Shown piece after piece: positions 1 to 20,100 of a stretch of DNA of 64,000 bases (position 1 is its first letter; each line of letters opens with the position of its first letter). The notes beneath the pieces are model-generated. The model made no database searches. It was not told the origin of the DNA and worked only from the letters and a program-made list of their open reading frames with translations. Location of the stretch: assembly GCA_021613335.1 (NCBI GenBank), contig JAJTWR010000281.1, positions 1,147,501-1,211,500 on the forward strand. The letters run 5' to 3'. A program made the position numbers and the translations under genes. The stretch is from Whitmania pigra (taxonomy: Eukaryota; Annelida; Clitellata; Hirudinida; Haemopidae).

Positions 1-61
1 TAAAAGGGAAAGAATATGCGCTCTAATCTATTTTTCTAAATTGTTGACATTGCTATTCCAG

Positions 62-3000
62 TTGGAGGAGTTGTGCAGTCAGGGTGGTAAAAACCTGGAT
101 GGAAAATTCATGGACGATTTGGATCCCCAACACCTCAACATGACGCCGCTGGCTCTGGCCGCCGCCCTGAACAAAGAGGAATTAGTCAAGGTGAGGGTTC
201 AAATGAGTGCAATTAATTAATGTCAGAGTTCACTTGACTTAATGAATATTTTCTATCCAATAGCATTCTAAGCGATAATTACTATAATCGTCAAGATACC
301 AATTAATTGAGACATCTTGATCTCGATGTGATTGATCTTCATTTTTTTCTAGACACTCTTGAAACATGGAGCAGACGTCGACGCAACGTTCGCCAACCTA
401 AAAACAACCGCCCTCATGACTTCATCGTTCCATGGCCATGCCCCTGTCGTCAAACTACTCCTGGATAGTGGAGCGGATGTGAGGAAGACAGATGTTCAGA
501 GGAGTACAGCCTTGGGCTACTGCTTCGGAGGTATTTGAGTGTTCGTTGAAATTAAAGTCGGCTAGAAAATCGGAATGGTTAACTTCCAACAAACTGGAGG
601 TTGCAAGATAGGCTGCGATCACATTCATGTTCCATCTTTTTTTCTGTCGTCGAAGACGTAGAAGCAAAATTGTCTTCGCAACATGTTATATACATAAAGT
701 ACTATTCAAATCCTGAAACCGGTATTCCTTAAAATTAATTTCAAACCAATTTTCAGGAAGCAGAGCAGCGCCTGTGGTAACGCTTCTCCTCCAGGCTGGC
801 ACCGATGTGAACATTTCCAACGTCCTCGGAATGAACGCCTTCCTCTTGGTTTCCGGATACGGAAACGAACGCTTACTGAAGATGGTTCTCCAAGCGGGAG
901 CCAAGGTCAAAGATGCAGTCAACAACTTCGGTCACACTCCAATTCATCTTTCCATCTTGGGAAAGCAATCGCAAGTTGACAGCATCACAGAAAGAGGACG
1001 CTACAGCACTGCACACTACGGCCTCAACAGGAGGAACATGAAGACAATACTGATGGAATGGTCCAACAAGAATAAGTCGACTTTGCTTAGCGGCTGCTTT
1101 TTGGATCATTCCTTCGAGCAGACAGGACAACTCTTGGAAGACCTCGGAGCCAAGGTGACCTCCATGTTTGGAGGGACTGACAACGAGGATTTGTGGAGCG
1201 AGGAGGAAGTCATGAAGCACAAGATCGACGTGGCAGCCAAGTATAGGAAAGAGAAGCTGATCAATACCATGACGAACAAGAAATACGGACTCATTGAATC
1301 TCTACTCTCGTGTGGAGGAAAGCTTGGAAATAAACATGGTGAGCTTCGTGGAAATCCTTCACTTGCATTGCAATCTCATTTAGGTTTGACTGCTTTTAGG
1401 CAAAGGAACCAATTCTCAGACATCGACCATGATAGAATCTAGGCCAATGAATGAACCATCTCCTCCCCTAGACTTAGAAAAAGAGCACGAAGTTCAATTA
1501 ATTTGTGAGAACTTTGCCTCGTCCTTGAGGACACTCTTAGACGCAGGCTGTCAAGTGGATGAACCTGAATACACCTTTGGCTTGACGGCTCTCGACATTG
1601 CCATACTGAACGGAGACACTGAATCCATAGCCATGCTTCTATGTGCAGGGGCGGATCACAATCACCTGATGAAAATGCTCTCCATGACTGATCTTTACAG
1701 GTGCTTCATGGCCGAGAAACCGGACAGGAAGGAATTTAAGGACTTCCTGGATTACGATCCACACCTGGATTTGAATATGTCTTTTGAAAATGCCAACATT
1801 CCTACGAGGTTGATGAACTCGTAAACTCGTTGCAAATTTATTAATTTGATTGATTTAAAAAATTAATCCAACAAAAGCTTTTTTTTATTTTGAATGTTAA
1901 AGTTAAACTTGCATTTTTTAAATATTCCAAATTATTCAGATAGAATTATATTTTGTAATCGTCCTACCTTTTTAATCAGAGTTGTCTTGAAAATGTCAGG
2001 TTATCAGAGTCGGAAAACGATGACATGTTAGGTGACGTCGGCTTGACGCCACTTTCCGTTGCTGCGAAGGCTCCCGACAATTCTACGTTCGACATCATCA
2101 AAATGCTCATCAAACATGGTAATTTCCATCCAACCACTTTCAATTAAGTGTAAATTTCATTATTTGTACCTTGTTACCTGGATAAGTGACGAACAGAAAC
2201 CATCTCACGGGATGCAAATTTCGTCACTTTACGATTTTCCTGGGTCAAGGTTCAGGTTAAGGTTTATGCTAAGGTTAAGGTTAAGGTTAGGGTTTGCATT
2301 AGAGGTATAGAAGGGTAGCAATGGCTGCATATCACGTGGTCCTAATTAAGCAACTCATTAGATTCCAGGTCTGTAATATATCACTGCCACATGAAATTTT
2401 AAACTCATCCATCGTTTGCTGTTTTAAGCCTCTCGTAATAATCTTTGATTTTTAAATTTTGACTTTGCTATTTTAATTTTTATTAATTTTGCACGGTACA
2501 AAGTGCCGAGTACAATTCTTGCTGTAGTGGTCTAATTGGCATTCAGATTATGAATTGAAAAAAAATATATAATTTATACATGCATAAATGTATTATATTT
2601 TTAACAGGTGCTAAGCCAAACCACGTGGGCAAGGGAGGCAGGACAACATTGGGCGAGGCCTGTCGATGGGGAAACGTAAATATGGTTGAATTTCTCATCT
2701 CCCTGGGAGCTGACATTGAGCAGACGAATCCTGCCTTCAACGATGCCACACCGATCGGCATTGCAGTTGTCGAAAAGCAGCCGAAAATTGTCGAATATCT
2801 AATTTCTGTAAGCCATTTTTATTATTATTATTGTTATTATTATTATTTTAAAATTTAAATATGAAACATTTCCATAAAGTTCACAATCACTTTCACAGCA
2901 TCATAATTCATAACTAAGCAAAATTAAAACATAACATAAATAGTATTTTGCATCTTTATTCAGAAAGGAGCGGCAGTAGACAAAATGATGTCTGACGGGA

Positions 3001-4463
3001 GAACATGCCTCATAGTGGCGGCGGATTTAGGAAACATGGCGGTGGTTGAACTTTTGTTAAAATCTAATCTCAACTCAAATTTCTCGGACAAAGGAAGTTT
3101 CGACTATCAGACTGCTCAGCAATATCAATCCTCACAAAAAGGTTAATCTGACTATAATAAATAAGGCATTTATTATTCATAATTTATTCTCTATTATCAA
3201 TTAATATTTTTATTATTTTTATTAATCATCTTTAATCTTTACTACTTTAGTTTCATAAATTATCTTATTAATCTTATAATTATTCTATTTCAGTTTTTGT
3301 TAAATTTTGTAGATTTTCGAAAAATCCTGGAATCAATTTCAACCAAAAGTTCTCAACTGAAAGAAGAAGAAACAAGAAGAATCGAGGCGGAGAAGCGAAT
3401 TCAGGCAGAAATTCAACAAGCGTCCCACAAAGAAAAAACTCACTCGGTATTCTCAAGCACAGGTTACGAAGAATACGGAAGATCAAACGACATTTACGAA
3501 GAAATTGGAGTCGAAAGCGTAGCCGTTTCAAAAGCCATTGTTCCAAAAATAAGGAAAAAGAAGAAGAAAGTCAGCACTGAATCCTCTGACAACCACTACG
3601 AACCTGTCGGTGAACAGCAGATAAAGTCGAGAGTTTCCCAGCTCAGCCAGGAAACTCCATCTCAAAACGAAGCAGAACCGATTTATTCCCAAGTGAAAAA
3701 GTCGAAGAAATCAAGCGCTAACAGTGCCATAGGTGACGCAAAGTCCTTCGCCGTGGCGACGCTAGAAACAAACGCTCAACAAATTACCGAAACCATAGCA
3801 ACCGGGGTTTCAAAGATCGTAGGTCATGACAAAAAGCAGACCGTCAGAGGAGTAACTCAGCCGATAGTAGACTCGGCCGTGGGATTTGCCAGGCAGATGA
3901 ACAAATCACGATCGGAAGTCCCTGATGACGATGAACAGACTCCATCTGTTGGACAAAAACCGGAAGCTTTTCCACGAGGCGTTTCAATACCTTTAAACGG
4001 TGATGTCGTCGATGATGAGGTGCTCCCAAAGTCCAAAATAAAGTTAATCCATAAAAAAATCGACGTGGAAAAAGAAATTGATGAAGGCATTAAGGACATG
4101 AACCTAAAAGTACAAGTTGTGCCTGCAAAAAGAAATAAGAAAATTGCCGAGGAAAAATCACGAGACAGCTTGGGTGATGCTGAACTGAGACTGAATTCGA
4201 CTGCCAATCCACAGCCAGACGCTCCAATCTCGTTGGACGGCCTGGATGAGGTCATAATGAAGCCTAAAGCCAGAAGACGCAGGACCAAGATGTCGACAGG
4301 TGAAGATTTTGCAATCGAACAAATCCCCGTCGTGGAAGAAAAGATCGAAGTGATCCAGAGTGTCGTAGAACAGACTTTGGAAGTTTCTCCAGGTGCTTCT
4401 GAGGAGATAAAGGTCAAGAAGAAGAAAAAAGTCAAGACTCCATCTACTGCGGAAGAGTTGTGA
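62..4463 (+). CDS. Ankyrin-repeat protein, 5' end cut by window edge
   Basis: Eight exons keep frame throughout: 62-190, 353-530, 757-1338, 1400-1808, 2000-2118, 2608-2807, 2964-3141, 3313-4463 (981 residues plus stop, N-terminus missing). The stop at 1822-1824 is bypassed by a donor after 1808 joined to 2000. About eight ankyrin repeats are visible, with typical cores such as MTPLALAAALNKEELVKTLL, FGLTALDIAILNGD and GRTTLGEACRWGNVNMVEFL, so the protein is probably a binding scaffold. The repeat region loosely recalls ANKMY1, but no MYND zinc finger is present. The last exon instead encodes a charged, Lys/Glu-rich, low-complexity tail of about 380 residues starting with a short coiled-coil-like stretch (KEEETRRIEAEKRIQAEIQQ). 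Specific function is unknown. A polyadenylation signal AATAAA lies at 5256-5261. Confidence 0.8.
2246..2298 (+). repeat. Degenerate (TTAAGG)n / TTAGGG-like array in an intron
   Basis: About 50 bases in the intron between 2118 and 2608 consist of imperfect hexamers (GGTTAA, GGTTTA, GGTTAG). They resemble interstitial telomere-type repeats but are too short and degenerate to prove that origin. Confidence 0.4.
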
Positions 4464-5734
4464 GATTCTTCCCCAAATCCTCTGAGGAATGTTCCTGTTT
4501 GTTCCGCTAGGTGCTCGAGGTTTGGAACTTATGGATTGGCAGTGCCTTCCACTTTGATACTCGATTATAATTTCAATGCCAAATAATGATATTTTAAGAT
4601 GTCTGTTTTGTTCGTTGCTACTAATCCCACATGCCATTGTTGTTGCTATTGTTTCATTTATTGTTACGCTGGGGGGATTTTTCGGATTGAAATACTTGAC
4701 TTCCAATCTCGTTGGATTGATCTTGCCCAGCTTTAAGTCACATTTGGCCTTTGCATGGATAATTATATTGCCTGAAATATCGCTGTACGAATTGTAAATA
4801 TGAATGAGGATCCATATTGATCTACCACATTATTTACGCTTTCTTTGTAATTGGCTCCAACCATATATATCTTATCTGAAGATGACGTGCATTATTGATT
4901 GAGCGATATCAAGTCAAAGTGGGCTTCCTCGATGGGCTGATCTTGGCATTCATCGTCCTTCCTCGCTCTCTTCTGCCCATCGTGTGGATTTTGAAGATTT
5001 AATTGTTAAGTTGCAAAGTGATTTAGCAAAATTGATTAGCGAAGGCTTTCTCCACTTATACTAATGTTAGTTACTTGTTTTAGTGGAATCTCACGTATCC
5101 ATAGCTGTCGAACATTTCTTAAATTCTTTACCAAACGCTGCGTAGTTCAGATAACGTTGTTTTTGTTTTAGAAAGCATTTGATGGATACTTTTAAGCAAT
5201 CTTATTCATTATTTGCCCATTTGCCTTGCTGAGCAATGTTTTTCGTTTTGAAGGCAATAAAATAAATTTTAAGTCTTTGTTAAGATTGAAATCTTAAACA
5301 AATTGATTAGTTTTCTTGATGAAGCATTGCTTTTCTAAATATCACATCATCCTGTATTTTGCTTAATTTTTACCGAGCTGAGCTTTCTCAAAGAGTTTTG
5401 AGAAATATTAATAATAATAATAATCGTTAATATTTTTATTTAACTGAAAAAATATTTTCTTATTGCTTAAATTACTTTCACTGTAGCACTTAAAATTATT
5501 CCAATCACGAGTTAAATTTCAGTCTAAACCTAAAGTTTACCTGTGCTACCGGTATCCAAGGCAACATAGCTGCTAGTGTTAACTACCGGGGCTACAGCTT
5601 ATCGTAAACTTTCGAGCGAGTTCATATCGGACGAATTTAATTAGAGCGCAACAACAACGTTAATAACAATAACAACAACAATAATAATAATATAATTCAA
5701 GTTTAATTAGCATTTTTTAAAGATTTTTTTCTAA
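4464..5734 (+). other. 3' UTR of the ankyrin gene and spacer
   Basis: No convincing coding exon is seen. The first 800 bases are probably the 3' UTR of the ankyrin gene, ending near the AATAAA at 5256-5261. The remainder is AT-rich with AAT/AAC-type simple repeats near 5405-5425 and 5650-5695, and would contain the promoter of the next gene. Confidence 0.5.
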
Positions 5735-6914
5735 ATGTTAGTCAAAGTAAAGCGCGGAATAAGGACCGAATCGAATTTTCTGAAATCATTCCGTTCAGAA
5801 CGTCGGAAATGGTTGGACTATCGAAAGAGGGGTTTGTTCTACGCCCTGCAGAGTTGGTGTCGAATGCCCCACGATCCAGTCTCATTCAGACCCGACTACA
5901 GCTCCCTTTCCAAGCGTTCACACAAATGGAAACGAGAAGCTAGCAAAAGATGCGAGAATCGCTTTCACGATTTGGGTGATATTAATGAAAGGTTCGCTAA
6001 AAAGGCATTCGTTTGAATCTCTACATGCTTAAGTTGTGCTGAGTCCGTTCATCGAATGTATCGTGTTTAACCAAGAGCAGCACAGAGCAGGTTACGAACA
6101 TAGACCCTTGCGATCATGTTTCGCCAAAACCGTCGGATCTGCCGCCGTGTTAAGGGAGCACCGCAAAAGTTCACGAAATGGAAGAAGTTGCATTTTAAAG
6201 CGTTTATTCATATCTAAAGTTTCAATGTCGGTTATAATTTGAGGTCAATTTATTAAGTGAAGTGAACTTAAATTGCAGCAAAAATACGAAGATTGAAATA
6301 AACACCAGGTTTCAAACTAATCAGCCTCAGGAAACATCTTTCGATCCCAGCAGTCAGTTTCCCTTGACTTTCTGGTCTTACGACAGGAGGAAAGATGTCA
6401 AATGCGAGTCCTCCGTGGATAGAAAATCCAAGAAACGCGAACTTCCAGATCACTTTCCAAGATTTCAGTTCTGCAGTGGTTGCAGTCGAAGAGCAGAATA
6501 TCAGTGAGTTAATTTGATTATTTGTTTATTGTACCGCATAAATAGTTATCACTCTCCGTATTCTCACTGCTTTTCCATCATTTCGTCTCCATATTTTCAG
6601 CAGATTATGAAATTAATAATTAAATTACCGAGCATCCAATTCATAACTGCAATTAATCAGTCAATTTTGCCATTAGCTTTTTACCAAAGAATCGTTCCAA
6701 TGCACGTGAACATGGATTTATAATTGTACAAACAAATTACTCTCGTTTACCTTTCCATTTTCCATCAAGTTTCCACGAAGATCGCAAGCGAAGACTGGGT
6801 GGAGGATTTGCGTACACTAGGAAAGATTACAAACTCTGGGTGGATTTGCTTTCTGGAATCAGAGGATGGAACTCTTTCACCGAGGCAAATTGGCAGAACA
6901 GGGATGATGGTTAG
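5735..6914 (+). CDS. Unrecognised basic protein, 198 aa, three exons
   Basis: Exons 5735-5991, 6309-6503 and 6770-6914 join in frame (phase 2 at both junctions) to give 198 residues from ATG to TAG. I do not recognise the family. The protein is strongly basic, with no signal peptide or membrane segment. It is rich in Arg/Lys, Trp, Tyr and Phe, for example SERRKWLDYRKRGLFYALQS near the N-terminus, FPLTFWSYDRR in the middle, and KDYKLWVDLLSGIRGWNSF near the end. A CxxC pair occurs in FQFCSGCSRR. This composition resembles small ciliary or sperm microtubule-associated proteins, but that is only an impression. A possible polyadenylation signal lies at 7032-7037. The first ATG in frame was taken as start; an upstream non-coding exon cannot be excluded. 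Confidence 0.6.
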
Positions 6915-7275
6915 AATCTGTTTTAACCATTTGCACGATTAATGTCCTGTTTTTGTAATTGTTCAATGAAAATTGTTTAGCGTTGATTTTAAATTACTTA
7001 TTATTATGTATTTTTGATGTACCTGCGTTTCAATAAATTTAAATTTAATTTATCCCGCTTCGGGAACAGTTTTTACTTTTAAAGCTAATTGTTTAAATTA
7101 CGCTAATTATGTATAATTAATGAATGCACAATTTGAATTGGCAGTTGTAATTATTCCTTAACTTACTGATTATTTGTACAAAACATGACGTAATTATTTA
7201 AATAATATTTCTGACATAAAAATATTTTATTAAACCTCTTAATGTATCGACTCAGTCCTCATAGAAAGCTATTCA
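6915..7275. other. Intergenic AT-rich spacer
   Basis: Contains the presumed polyadenylation signal (7032-7037) of the 198-residue gene and AT-rich sequence up to the next start codon. No coding or RNA feature seen. Confidence 0.5.
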
Positions 7276-14355
<7,080 letters not shown>

Positions 14356-15498
14356 TTATGAACATTAATAACTTAATGAATAATATCCAACAATTCATTT
14401 AAATAGAACTCTTTTGCATTTTTTTAAATCTCGAGATTTCAACACCAAGTCTCGTGCACAATTCGTCTTAGCCCATTGAGTAAATTCAAAACTAATAGAA
14501 CGACAATAATATTAAGAACAAGAACAAAACAATAATGAATTGAAATTGAATAATCGGATAAGCTCGAACATATAATTTTTGAAATAGTTTAATTTTTAGT
14601 CGACTATTTCGAATGCCTTATTTCGGTAGAGTCAAATTGTCTAATCGGTTGATCTATGGCAGAGCATAATTGAAGATGTCCGTTGTACTTTGGGTTTTCA
14701 CTGGTTGATGCTCAGTTCATTAGTTGATTTATGCTGTGATTTCTGCAGCCATAGGAAACTAAAAAAATAATAAAAATGAAATGCACTGAAGTTACAGTGT
14801 TAGGTATAGATTGGTATAGTTAGATATAGACCATTTTTTAAAGTCGCAAAGAAATTATAAATGGATTTTCTGATTAAATGAAAACTCTAGACGATCTGCA
14901 AAGTAATCAACATAGGCATTAACTTCTCTGCATTGCTAATATGAAACCTGAAACCTAAATCCTTTTTGAGGTCTATTAGGTTGGTGAACGTAAATTTAAT
15001 GTTATCGATAACTTTATCAAAAAATTGTATCATTTTTTAATTTAGTCAGAATATTAGACATTTTTAAGATTTTAAGTTTATAGTTTTCTATTTATAAGGA
15101 ATATCTTGGTTTTAAAATTGTTGTTGTCGACCAGCTGATGAACCACACTCAGTTAAATTTTACTTGATTTTTTTAAATGATCAATGAAATGTCACTGATT
15201 ATTTAACGAATCAAATTATTATCAACAGCCCGAATAAATCATTGAATTTGTAAAACGAGCCTTCTATTAATACAGACGGAGCAACACGAAAACAACCACT
15301 GCAATGCTGGAGTATGCCGACTATTTCCAATTATCCCTGCACTTTGTGTTATCAAACAACCTTTGATTGAGGTCAAAGTTCCAAATGCATTGTGAGGTTC
15401 AGAGAGCCATTTGTCAAAACCTGATCGAGAAAGAAGTTCTCGAGCGGCATTTGAAGAAGCAAGATTAATTAAAGAATTTGAAGACGAGTAGAGTCGAG
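14356..15498. other. Intergenic spacer upstream of FTCD
   Basis: AT-rich sequence with no supported exon or RNA gene. It would hold the 3' UTR of the 22-exon gene and the FTCD promoter; I see no clear TATA box. The open frame on the minus strand over the FTCD first exon is not supported. Confidence 0.4.
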
Positions 15499-18400
15499 AT
15501 GTCAAAAATCGTTGAATGTGTGCCGAATTTTTCAGAAGGACGGTCAAAAGAGGTGACGGAATTAGATTTGATTTAGAATCGGTTTTACACCTAGAGTAAT
15601 ACCTTGTGTTTTCTGACCGCTTTTAAATATTACCTGCAAACAAGTGTGCATAAAAGTTATAGTTTATGTATAACAAGTAACTTTATAATGGATTTTGGAT
15701 TTAATATTTTCATGTTAGTGTCTTCACATTGGTAATATTAAATCTTTTGGGTTTTTGTCATTGCACCAATAAATCATATGCTCTCCATCACCTAGATTGT
15801 AGATGCAATAGGAGCAGCCATCAAAGCAACCAAAGGATGTTCTTTGCTCAGCGTGGAACCTGGAGCTTCAACAAACAGAACAGTGTACACGTTCGTAGGA
15901 ACTCCCGAGGATGTGGTTGAGGGGGCCTTAAATGCTGCCAAAGTGGCTTTCAAACTTATCAACATGGCAAAGCACAAAGGTTTGCATCTTTTCATGACTT
16001 CCTTAGTGGATTAGCTACTAGATGTTTAACTTTTAATGCTTTATGCAAAGCTTTGCGAATCTCTGCAAAATTAACAATGTACAAAAATATCACATCAACT
16101 AAAGTAATTAGTTTTTTTAATATTTTTACAATTTGCTCTCAAATCAGGGGAGCACCCAAGGATTGGGGCGATGGACGTGTGCCCCTTTGTACCAGTTTCT
16201 GAGGTGACCATGGAAGATTGCATTGCCTGTGCCAACAACTTTGCAGAACGCCTCGCCAAGGAACTGGGCCTACCTTGTTCGTGTTTTTAATTTCGCTTTC
16301 CAAATTGCAGATAGATTTTTCTTTTCTGACTTACAAACTTTTACAGCTTATCTGTACGGCTTTGCTGCAAAACATCCGAACAGAAAGACCATTCCTCCGA
16401 TAAGAGCAGGAGAATACGAAGGACTTCCCTTGAAGGTTTAGTTGTTTTTCACCTCATTTTTTTTACAATTCATTGTTAAATGTTGATCTAATTATTGTTT
16501 ATCTTTCAATTTAATTACGTGTTGATAATTCTTAACTAAACATTTGAAATAAAATAAAATACAATAATAATTTATCCATGTTGATTTGTTTCAATGACCA
16601 TCAAAGTACTTTCGTGCAGCTCAAGACCCAGGGTTGGGAGCCTGATTACGGGTCGAAGGAATTTAACCCCCGTTGGGGCATCACCCTCGTCGGGGCAAGA
16701 AATTTTCTGATCGCCTACAATGTCAACCTGCTGTCGACCAAAGAACAGGCTCATAGGATCGCCCTCGACGTCAGAGAACAGGGAAGGGGACCAACCCAGG
16801 TTTGGATGTGATCATGAATTATTGCTGTCATGAGCCAGCTATTGTTTGAATGTGGTTGAACTTATTATCATATGCAATTATTGTCATGTAATGAAGCAGT
16901 AATTCTATAAATGAAATATATTTTATTGAAACAAATCTTAAAAATATGAATTATTTGTTATTTGTTATTGCAGAATTATTAATGAATTTAATTATGAATA
17001 ATTTACTATTTGTAGTTGTTATGAATTATTGTTGTCATGAGCTAGCTATTGTTTGAATACGGTTACACTTATTATCATGTCAAGAAGCAGTCATTCTATA
17101 AATGAAATATATTTTAAAAATACAAATGCAGATATTATTTATTTATGCAAATATTTCTTTTCACTGCATTAAATTTTATTCAAGACATGAGCCATTATTG
17201 ATTTGATGCTATGGTTTGATAATGACGATAATAAACCTCAAAAACTGAAGCCAGGAAAGTTGAAATGCGTTCAAGCGATCGGATGGTACCTCAAGGAGTC
17301 AAACCTGGCTCAGGTTTCGATCAACTTGACTGACTTGGAAACCACAGGCCTTCACGAAGTCTTCGAGGAAGTGTCCAATGGAGCCAAGGTTGATTGAGTC
17401 TCTGTATTTCTGAGTGCCTCTGCATGTATCTCTCTTTCCAAGCATCCACTGATTATTATCATATTTTGTTTTATTGACTGTTGGCAACTTATGTCTACTG
17501 AAACAGTTTTAGTTCTTTGCCTTTATATTTGATTTTGTTTCATTAGCTTTTGTAATGCAAAACTGTAATTTATTATTTATTTGCCAGTTAAAGAAATCAA
17601 ATTGTAATAGCAAAGATATTCAAATAATAATCCAAACTTAAAACTTTCTTTATTGGATTTTGAAATCCTAATGCCGTGCGGTCGTCTTGTTGACTAGGAG
17701 TTGAAGATCCCCGTTGTCGGCTCCCAAATCGTGGGTGTTGTGCCTCTGAAGGTCCTCTTGGCTGCTGCTGACTTTTACATCAACAAGGAGAACCTGTTCA
17801 TCCTTGAGGAGGATCAGAAGATTTTTCTGGTAAACATGCTTAATGAATTAACTAAATTAATGAATCTAAGTTATTGCTGCTTGGTTAACCATTTTTTGTT
17901 CCTAAATTGTTTTTTCATAGATTTTTCATCTCGAAAATATCTTCATCCACATGTAATTAATCATTGTAATCCATTCACAATTTTCTAAAACAATTCCACA
18001 ATTCATCAGTATCATTCACCAATGCAACGCTGATCCTTTGTCGTGAGAAGTTTATTCCTGCAAATGCGTTTTGGGACATTGGTGGCTTTTTAAATATAAA
18101 GTTATGTTGTGACACAAATTGAATATTTTAAATTAAGCTGGGCTTCAGTTAAACCTGGTTAATTGAATTTCAACAACTTAATTTTTGTTTCCATATTTTC
18201 CAGGCAATCGAAAGACTGGGATTGAACTCTCTCGGCGAGTTCAAACCAAAAGAGAAAATCATTGAGTGAGATTCTTATTATGATTAATGTACGATTGAAG
18301 TAAATAATTTATTTAACCGAATACGACTAGACGATTCCAACTTAACAAATGTTATTCGATGCCCTAACCTAACCTTATAATTTGATAGTCAAATTGAATG

Positions 18401-20100
18401 TTAGAGCTCAATGTAGAAATTGTGCCTGTCACTCTTGCTTGTTAATCTTCATATTAACGATGAATTAATTATCAGTGGCTAGTGTTTTAAAAATTGTTTT
18501 GTAAAATATTATAATAGTCCTAATTGTAACTTATAATTATAATTATAACCACTTAACTTATCAATGTCTCTCCAGATACATGACGGTAAAGGAAGATGAT
18601 GATGCCCTGATGTCGCTTAGCCTCAAGTTCTTCGTCAAGAATGTCGCAGATCGTGTGGCAGTCCCTGGAGGGGGCAGCGTATCGGCCCTGTCTGCATCTC
18701 TGGTTGAAGAATTGTTTAATTAATTGGTTAATTAATGTCCATATTTACGTATATCTTTAGTAGACTTTTTGAGTGCCTTACTTATCCTAAAAGGATAACT
18801 AATTTTTTCTCTTTACTCTCTAATCTCTCTCTCTCTCTTTAGGGCTCAGCCCTCAGCATGATGGCAGGTTACTTGACCTATGGCAACAAGAAGTTTGCCC
18901 ACCTCGACGAATCGATAAGGAAGTTGCTGTCCCCGATCTACTCGGCCATGAATTACTTCATCGGTGTTGTTGACGCCGACTCTCAGGCGTATGACAATTA
19001 CATAGTGAGGCCTCTGTCTTGAATATTAGCATCTCCATTTACATTAGACTCTGGTGAATTTGGTTGTTTGTAGTGATCTGAATAATTGAATAATTGGAAG
19101 AAATTGGAAAAAATTTTGATGATGATGATGATGACGATGATGGTAGTGACGACAATGACGATAATGATGATGGTAATGATGTTCAAACAAATCAATTCTT
19201 CAGAGTTCTTTGAGGCTTCCAAAAGACACAGATGAAGAAATAGAAAAGTATGTCTCTCTGAAGATTATGAACTCTGCAAGTGATGATGATGACAATGATG
19301 ATGACGACGACGACGACGATGATGATGATGGTGGTGGTGGTGGTGGTGATGATGATGATGATGATGATGATAAAAAAAAGAAGGGTTATTCAAATAGAGT
19401 TCTCTTTGCAGACGTAACAAAGAAATAGAGGCCTCCCTTAGGCTGGCCATCAATGTGCCCATGTCCATGATGAAGAAAGTCAATGAACTGTGGCCGATAA
19501 TCAGGGAACTGTCTTCAATTGCAAACATTGTTTGTTTGTCCGATCTGCAGGTTTTAATCTTTTATAATTTTAATTCTAATGTTTATATTTTTAGTTTTCA
19601 TTTTAAATTTTCAAATGGATGTTTAATGAGATGCCTTATTAAAATAAATTAATTTGTAAGTGAGTGTTAGTGATCGGGAAGTCGAGTGAAGCTTAGTCAA
19701 TGAAAATCAAATGAGTGGTTATGTGTCTAACTTCTGTATGAATTTTTATGTTAGATTACTTTGTTAAGTTCTAAATGACCCAACATTACAGGTTGGAGTC
19801 AGAAGCTTAGAAATGGCTGTTTGGGGAGGACATTACAATGTTCTTGCAAATATCAAACAAATGAAGGACAAAGAGGAAGCCACCAAGGTTTTTTATTTAA
19901 TCAATTAAAAAAATTAATTAATCAATTAGTAACTTTTTAGTTTTCAATTTTTTGTTAATGGCTATTGATTAAAAATTGATTGGTCATTGGAAATTGTTTC
20001 TTTTCAGGTTATGACGATGTCGATGAACCAAGTGAAAATTGCCAGCGATAATGCGATTGATATTTTGAAGGTACTTGATGAGAGGTACCAGCAAGAGTAG
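15499..20100 (+). CDS. FTCD: Formiminotransferase-cyclodeaminase
   Basis: Fourteen exons in frame give 542 residues (human FTCD 541): 15499-15552, 15796-15979, 16148-16276, 16347-16435, 16620-16799, 17251-17388, 17698-17829, 18204-18265, 18576-18702, 18843-19004, 19204-19247, 19412-19550, 19792-19887, 20008-20100. The bifunctional enzyme moves the formimino group of formiminoglutamate (histidine breakdown) to tetrahydrofolate, then cyclodeaminates the product to methenyl-tetrahydrofolate and ammonia. The start [18 protein letters not shown] and [17 protein letters not shown] are family hallmarks; the catalytic His falls at residue 82, as in human. The cyclodeaminase half begins near [13 protein letters not shown] and holds the [16 protein letters not shown] loop. 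The acceptor before 17251 has almost no pyrimidine tract, yet homology supports it ([18 protein letters not shown]). Confidence 0.97.
16811..17115 (+). repeat. Direct repeat pair of about 100 bases inside FTCD intron 5
   Basis: Bases 16811-16925 and 17019-17115 are imperfect copies in the same orientation; both contain TATTGTTTGAAT and ATTCTATAAATGAAATATAT. They may be two degenerate retroelement 3' ends or one local duplication. Confidence 0.65.
19104..19375 (+). repeat. (GAT)n/(GGT)n microsatellites in two adjacent FTCD introns
   Basis: Runs of GAT/GAC at 19115-19175 and GAT/GAC/GGT at 19280-19372 sit on both sides of the tiny 44-base exon 19204-19247. The second run gives spurious poly-Asp and, on the other strand, poly-His reading frames. 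Confidence 0.85.

Noticed and set aside
1816..1824. Stop codon of the ankyrin gene at 1822
   Set aside because: A donor after 1808 joined to 2000 keeps the frame and adds four more ankyrin-like repeats, so the gene continues to 4463.
3844..4706. Minus-strand frames over the ankyrin last exon
   Set aside because: Shadows of the plus-strand low-complexity tail.
19265..19528. Poly-His protein on the minus strand
   Set aside because: Complement of the GAT/GGT repeat and of FTCD exon 19412-19550.
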